A stretch of 64,000 bases of DNA from Cytospora piceicola. Taxonomy: Eukaryota; Ascomycota; Sordariomycetes; Diaporthales; Cytosporaceae. Below are positions 59,497 to 64,000 of the stretch, piece after piece. Each line of letters opens with the position of its first letter. Within the stretch, counting starts at the first letter, position 1. The translations under genes were made by a program, and so were the position numbers. The notes under the pieces are model-generated. The model saw only the letters and a program-made list of their open reading frames with translations. It was not told the DNA's origin and did not search any database. The stretch is taken from contig JALQBC010000015.1 in assembly GCA_023375675.1 (NCBI GenBank), positions 620,001 through 684,000 on the forward strand, written 5' to 3'.

Positions 59497-59713
59497 CTAT
59501 TGTCTTGTCCTGTCTTGTTGTCTGTCAGAGTAGGCTTCACTGATATCAAAATGGGAGACCTTGCTCACCGAGGTTCTTCTGGGTGGTTGATGGTATCTTC
59601 AGGTAGTATTAGACATACTACAATCGTTGCTGAGGCTGAGCAGGAGGAGTGGCTGGTGGAGTTGGCGGCTCAGGAGGAGGAGTGGGAGGAAAGTTGCCAC
59701 CACCAGAAGACAT
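59497..59713 (-). CDS. Tentative small proline-rich protein, about 45 residues
   Basis: A minus-strand ATG at 59713 sits in a strong fungal context (AGCAAACATG), after an A/C-rich leader-like stretch. It opens a frame MSSGGGNFPPTPPPEPPTPP followed by more Pro/Ala/Gln to about residue 31, where a stop occurs. A consensus donor GTATGT overlaps that stop (ta|G). If used with the acceptor ATCAG ending at 59540, the frame would continue for about 14 more residues to a stop at 59497. Without splicing the product is 31 residues. The composition looks non-random on this strand, but no family was recognised. This is a weak call resting on start context and composition. Confidence 0.3.
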
Positions 59714-60923
59714 GTTTGCTGATAGAATATGATGAGGTATCTCTAGTTAGCTTCTGTCGAGTTCTCGGCTGTCTTTTCAATCGTGTTTGTTGGTATTTAT
59801 CTCTCGAGTGCTGGCTTCGCAAGTTCTGATGGAGACCAGGTTCAGAAGTTAAGTTTGGCTTCGAAGCCTGTTCTTATATACTATTTAAGGAGCGAGTGAG
59901 CCAGCAGTTCCTGTGATATGTGTAAGTGATGCAAAGTTGAATAACTAATATCTACCGGTCGGCTTAGTTGCGGCTTTTGCTGGGCTGAAGTGAGCCATTG
60001 CCAAGCTGTTTAATCCCGTAGGAGCTCACGGATTTACAAGTCAATTGTTCACGAACTGAAGTTTCGCGTCCCAGACTAGACTTTACCATTACTGTCGAGA
60101 CCTAAATGCGTCATGTGAGATCCTTCGTCACTAATGGGTCAGAATTGAGGAATCATATAGCGTAGCAGTGGCGATCACGATCAGTGAATGAACTCAAGGG
60201 GCCAGATGGGTTGTGTAGAGTACAGCCAATTCAGTCTATCGTAGAGGTCCCATTGCGTGTGTGTGTGTTGTTGAAGGGAGTAAACAAACAGACCTAAAGC
60301 CTAAGGTAAGGGAAAGAAATAAGTGTAAGTAAAGGAAGGAAGGTACCAGTTGACGATGTCGTAACAAATCATGTAAACCAAGCATGTTGTTATATTACAA
60401 AACACTCGGCAGTCAATATCTGTTAGGTACCTAAGTGTTGATGATTACGTTGAAGACGACGCCCTCAACGTGGTAAGCCTAAAGGATATACATTATAGTA
60501 TATTTCCTCGCGATTTGGGTATATATACTGAGATGCTGATCAGCGCATCTACGTAGTCGTATGAGCCCATAAGTAATGTGAGTGTGAAGCGGGCCTTGGT
60601 AGGTCCTAGCTAGGTAATTCCCTCGCACCACAGTGGCTTGTTCGATATACAGAGGCTGTGGTTGAAGAGGGACACGACTAAGGCAAATCAAGCTTGATAG
60701 CAACTCACAGCCGCACAAGTTTCATACACTAGGGCGAAAACTTAGACGTATAACCTCGATTTGTGGCGTGAAGGGGAGAACAGGTATTACTCTGGCTCGC
60801 AATCTCTTAGTCTGCTTGATGGACAAAGACTTCCTCTCCGTTGATGATATTCTTGATTAGATCCATGGCGATCTCCACGAGGCTGTCAGTGATACCGAAC
60901 CCGCTACGGGCAGGCACGGCCGC
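59714..60923. other. Intergenic stretch, no gene seen
   Basis: About 1.2 kb. Contains a TTAGGTACCTAAG palindrome near 60424. No coding frame was supported. Confidence 0.45.
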
Positions 60924-61592
60924 CTACTCGTCGACGTTTAGACCCATCATCGCCAGCACCGCGGCACGTGTCCCGTCCTCGTCGTTGACGTCCCCCGTGT
61001 ATCCCAACCAACCGTTACCGACCTTTGCAAATGCAACCGAAGTCTGCTCCTTCACCGGCGTGGGCCCGAAAACGACAGACTCGCTGGTTGACCCAGGTGG
61101 TGACGCGTACCAAGACTCATTCGGCGCGACATTTTTGAGGAAAACTGCCTTGGAACTGTACGCAGCTGGCATGCCATTGCGCCAGTGACTATGAGGGGGT
61201 CCGTTTGCAGAGTTTTGGAAGATAACTGTAGTCCGCTGGTATTGGCCGAACTCCCAGGGAAGACCCCACGCCTTCTTGATCCATTTGTCGAAGTCATTAG
61301 GCCGTACACCACTGGTGAAGAATGCACCTAAGACAGCAGTGCCTCCGTTTCGGACGTATTCGACAACTTGCTGGGAAAGCTGCTTGTACTCGGGAAGTAC
61401 GATCTCCGGATCCGCTATCCAGATGGCCTGCGCTGAAGGGTGTGCTGAGAGCAGCGTTGTAGGTGCATTTCGGTTGTTGTAGTAGGCCTGGTGCACAGTT
61501 GCCTTCTCGCTGATCTTTTTCAGGCCGCCCTCGAGTCCACTGGTGGAGAACACCAGGATTGTTGGCTTGGGTTCAGACTCCAGACCAGCCAT
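60924..61592 (-). CDS. Conserved fungal protein of the group often labelled triacylglycerol lipase
   Basis: From the ATG at 61592 the frame gives 222 residues. The pattern is that of a compact alpha/beta protein: PTILVFSTSGLEGGLKKI, AIWIADPEIVLPEYK, VVEYVRNGGTAVLGAFF, then WGLPWEFGQYQRTT, a VAFAKVGNGWLGYTGDV segment and a terminal LAMMGL. I remember near-identical phrasing in fungal proteins annotated as triacylglycerol lipase. However, no GxSxG nucleophile elbow is visible, and the fold looks closer to ThuA or amidotransferase-like proteins. An in-frame start 68 residues upstream (61796) would add a hydrophobic segment just before MAGLES. I consider it less likely, but a membrane or secreted form cannot be excluded. 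Function unknown. Confidence 0.75.
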   Translation of the reverse strand: MAGLESEPKPTILVFSTSGLEGGLKKISEKATVHQAYYNNRNAPTTLLSAHPSAQAIWIADPEIVLPEYKQLSQQVVEYVRNGGTAVLGAFFTSGVRPNDFDKWIKKAWGLPWEFGQYQRTTVIFQNSANGPPHSHWRNGMPAAYSSKAVFLKNVAPNESWYASPPGSTSESVVFGPTPVKEQTSVAFAKVGNGWLGYTGDVNDEDGTRAAVLAMMGLNVDE

Positions 61593-62642
61593 CGTGACGA
61601 GTAATGTAAGCGTTGCGAATAGCAGCAAGCCAGACTGGTGTATTACTTGTACGTATGTCACTGAGGAGTCGGTAGTAAAGTTTTGAGGAAGTTGAGTTGA
61701 AAGAGTGGGGTTGCTATCACGATGGAGAAGCAAAGTGAATACAGGTGGGCTTCGCGACACGAACCCTAACCCGTTTCCTGAAGCTAGCAAACCCACGCAC
61801 TGTTGGTTATTAAACCACCCGGTTTTTTATATCGCTATCAAAAACAACACCCTTTTTAATGTTTTCGATGTCCATTTCCCCAGGTAGGTCGGAAGACGAA
61901 TGTTAAAGGGGGTATAACCCTACCCTTTAAGACTTTCTTCCTTTAAGGCTTATTTTATAAGTGCTTATAAAGGTTATTGATAGCCTTAATATTACAGTTC
62001 CTAAAAGCTATTTTAAACACTATTTATTTAATAAATAAGACTGTGTAATATAGCGTTTAATATATAATAGTTAAGAAAAGAAAAACAGTTAGTTATTTCT
62101 ATATATTTACTTAGAAGATATATATACTAATATACTAATGTTTATAATATACAAGTAGCTGTAAAATAACTATACTATTCTATTAGGAATATTAACTAAG
62201 ACTGTAACTTGCTAAATATTTATAACGGCCTGGTGCTAACTAGCTCTCAATATTATAACATATAATAAGGGTTCAGATCTTCTCTTATAGACGTATAGCT
62301 TTAGGCCGGACAGCACGGGCACCGGGGTGATGGTGCGTAGGAGGTGACGTCCTTACTTAGTAGGGTGGTCTATGTTGGTTGTCTTATATTAAGGAAGGAA
62401 GAAGTGGACCGGTGCCCAGGTCCTGTACTGAATGTACTTGTTTATAGATACTAACTAATTAGGTACATTTGTGTTACTGTCTGACAAAACCTGTCGAACC
62501 AACCCGTGAAGACTAACGGTTCTCACATCAATGTACAGTGAAAACCCCCTATATATTATAACCCACTCTTATATATTATACAGATAGCCTGGTAGGGCTG
62601 TATAATAAAGGGGGTAGCCACTGTATTTGCTGAAGGCTAATA
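61593..62642. other. AT-rich island, probably RIP-mutated repeat
   Basis: From about 61880 to 62300 the sequence is strongly AT-rich with frequent TATA, TTAA and TAAT runs, unlike all flanking DNA. No open frame of note exists. An inverted pair TTAAAGGG...CCCTTTAA lies at about 61903-61930. The composition is what repeat-induced point mutation leaves on transposon copies in Sordariomycetes. The original element cannot be recognised. Confidence 0.6.
62534..62625. mobile_element. Putative 88-base MITE with TA target duplication (Tc1/mariner-like)
   Basis: Inverted ends begin CAGTGAAAACCCCCTATAT at 62536 and finish GGGGGTAGCCACTG at 62623. The two arms match at CAGTG and CCCCC and share an AT-rich inner part. 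The element is flanked on both sides by TA (62534-62535 and 62624-62625), the insertion site duplicated by Tc1/mariner/Fot1-type transposons. It is too short to encode a transposase, so it would be a non-autonomous element. Confidence 0.5.
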
Positions 62643-63602
62643 TCATACCATCCCCACAGCAAACTGGACGTAAGTCCTGTCCAACCCATCAAAGGCCGAT
62701 TCTACTACCCTTCCTGTCACTTCCCAGCTTGTTCCCGTATTCGCTCCAATGACATTCCACATTCCCTGCATAGTCTCGATGTTATGCAGATATGTCTTCT
62801 CACCCATCAACTCGCTCTGCTCAATCCTTAACGGCCGACGGCTTCCAATCTGTCTTCCTACTAACAACGCAGATCTTGTGCCGCGTTTGAAAAACCGCAC
62901 CAACCTCTCACCAACCTTAACCTGCGTAGACCAGTCGAACAGGTGGAAGAACGCTGCGGCGTGGATAATGTCGAATTTTCCGTCCAGCCTTCCTAGGTTC
63001 TCTTCATTTTCACCAAGAATGTCGCCCGTGACAAACAGCCCCTCGAAGGTGTCACGATCCCGGAAAAGTTCGTATCCGAGTTCTATAAATTCTGCACGGA
63101 GATCTGTACCAGCCATATTATCCGATGGCGCACCATCAGAAGCTATCTGCCTCAGAATATGACCAAAACCACAGCCGAGATCAAGGAGTGCGTCGCCAGT
63201 CTTGAGCCGTGAAATAATAGTAGGATATTCAGGCAGTTCAGTTATGTAGAAGTCCATGAAACGCCATCTTCCGATACTCGGGTAGGGAAATATGTCGAAG
63301 GCTTTGTCTCGCTATGAGATAGTAAGAGACTGCCGTAACACAAACGTAAATCAAGGATGACAATGGCTCACAATGTATTTCAGATGCCTTTCGATATCGA
63401 TGCTTGCGATCCCGCTGTACCCCTCAAGCAGGGTGTAGACTTTGACCAGCCTTTCCTGATCTCCTGGCAGGTCTTTTTGATAGAGCCAAGTGATATGCCG
63501 AGCAAAGGTCGCTCCGGTAAATTTGACCATGATTGCGGCTAGGAGCTCGTAGAAGCACCTCGCTTTTCGAAGGATGCGCCTAAGCAGACCCTGTCTCGCC
63601 AT
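62643..63602 (-). CDS. SAM-dependent methyltransferase (AusD-like, secondary metabolism type)
   Basis: Two exons, 63602-63372 and 63311-62643, join in frame (donor GTGAGC, acceptor CATAG) to 299 residues, a usual length. The order of conserved phrases fits the AusD/Trt5 group of meroterpenoid methyltransferases: LLEGYSGIASIDIERHL, then RDKAFDIFPYPSIGRWRFMD, motif I LDLGCGFG at about 120-127, DLRAEFIELGYELFRDRDTF, and the FDIIHAAAFFHLFDW motif. Members methylate carboxyl or hydroxyl groups of meroterpenoid and related intermediates. No polyketide synthase, terpene cyclase or oxidase is in this window beside it, but the window ends 400 bases upstream of its start. Its partners may lie beyond 64000. 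Confidence 0.87.
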
Positions 63603-64000
63603 GGTGTTAATCGTTTACGAGTCACGAATTCAGGTGATTTCGGATGGCTTTTGGGATACGGTTCATAGGTTCCAACCTGAAAGTGGGTGCTCGAGGCCCG
63701 TTATTCACTTGAGCTCCTCGGTGCCCGACCTGCTTTCAAGAAAGGTCTACTCCACAGACTTGTCCGAAATAAGCAGGTTACAACCTCACAGCCGACCATC
63801 TCGCTGAGGGCTCTCAGAAACCGAAATGAGATGCTCAAGTTGATTGCACCCCAATTACCAGACCAGATGCAGGCACAAAAAGCTATTGCAAGACAGCCAC
63901 CCTCAGGTTCAATGCTCTTCTCTGCTATTTGGGTTCAGATTGGGGAACTTATATAATATCCTGCCCGTGACGAAGTGCTTGATCCTCAACTGGAGAACTC
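63603..64000. other. Window edge, upstream of the methyltransferase
   Basis: Promoter side of the methyltransferase. A plus-strand frame from 63687 to 63956 is present but shows no recognisable domain. I do not call it a gene. Confidence 0.4.

Noticed and set aside
60924..61592. Lipase function for the conserved protein
   Set aside because: Databases often use this label, but no GxSxG motif or catalytic triad is visible.

Overview
The window comes from the nuclear genome of a filamentous ascomycete, most likely a Sordariomycete. The evidence is short (57-142 nt) GT..AG introns with CTAAC/CTGAC-like branch sites, and fungus-specific families: UstYa, the fungal rhodopsin domain, a Crh-type GH16 wall enzyme, and an AusD-like methyltransferase. 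A tRNA-Gln with a short intron and one AT-rich island resembling RIP-mutated sequence fit the same picture. I cannot name the species. No bacterial operons, CRISPR arrays or plasmid features are present.

Layout. 0.1-5.3 kb is an accessory block: a UstYa-family oxidase on the minus strand, transcribed away from a 61-residue secreted peptide gene, followed by an intact FAD-dependent monooxygenase. 5.8-7.1 kb holds a conserved fungal protein of unknown function. 9.2-27.3 kb is mostly housekeeping: an M20 metallopeptidase, an App1-like phosphatidate phosphatase, the ribosome-biogenesis helicase Drs1, an EB1/Mal3 microtubule plus-end protein, a Vam7-like PX-SNARE, and a membrane-anchored coiled-coil protein.

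28.5-40.8 kb is a second accessory block. A TPR-CHAT protease with a predicted lipid-anchored N terminus (MGGC) lies head to head with a frameshifted caspase-like (C14) pseudogene. Next come a polytopic membrane protein, a BAHD acyltransferase with an apparent frameshift, and a fungal rhodopsin-domain receptor-like protein. 41.2-42.6 kb is a Crh-like cell-wall transglycosylase. 42.6-49.1 kb is gene-poor, with an F-box-like relic and tRNA-Gln(CUG). 49.2-50.5 kb is a flavohemoglobin and 51.9-55.4 kb a calpain-family protease. 55.4-60.9 kb is gene-poor except for one tentative tiny gene.

60.9-64 kb has a conserved fungal protein often labelled triacylglycerol lipase, an AT-rich island with a small TA-flanked inverted-repeat element, and an AusD-like SAM methyltransferase.

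How the parts may work together. The UstYa, peptide and monooxygenase trio is a candidate minimal peptide-modifying locus, but it lacks the repeated core and clear KR sites of known dikaritin precursors. The TPR-CHAT protease and the broken caspase are both clan CD cysteine proteases sharing one 430-bp intergenic promoter, which suggests a decaying cell-death or incompatibility locus. These are inferences. Exon joins were worked out by hand from splice signals and reading-frame continuity.
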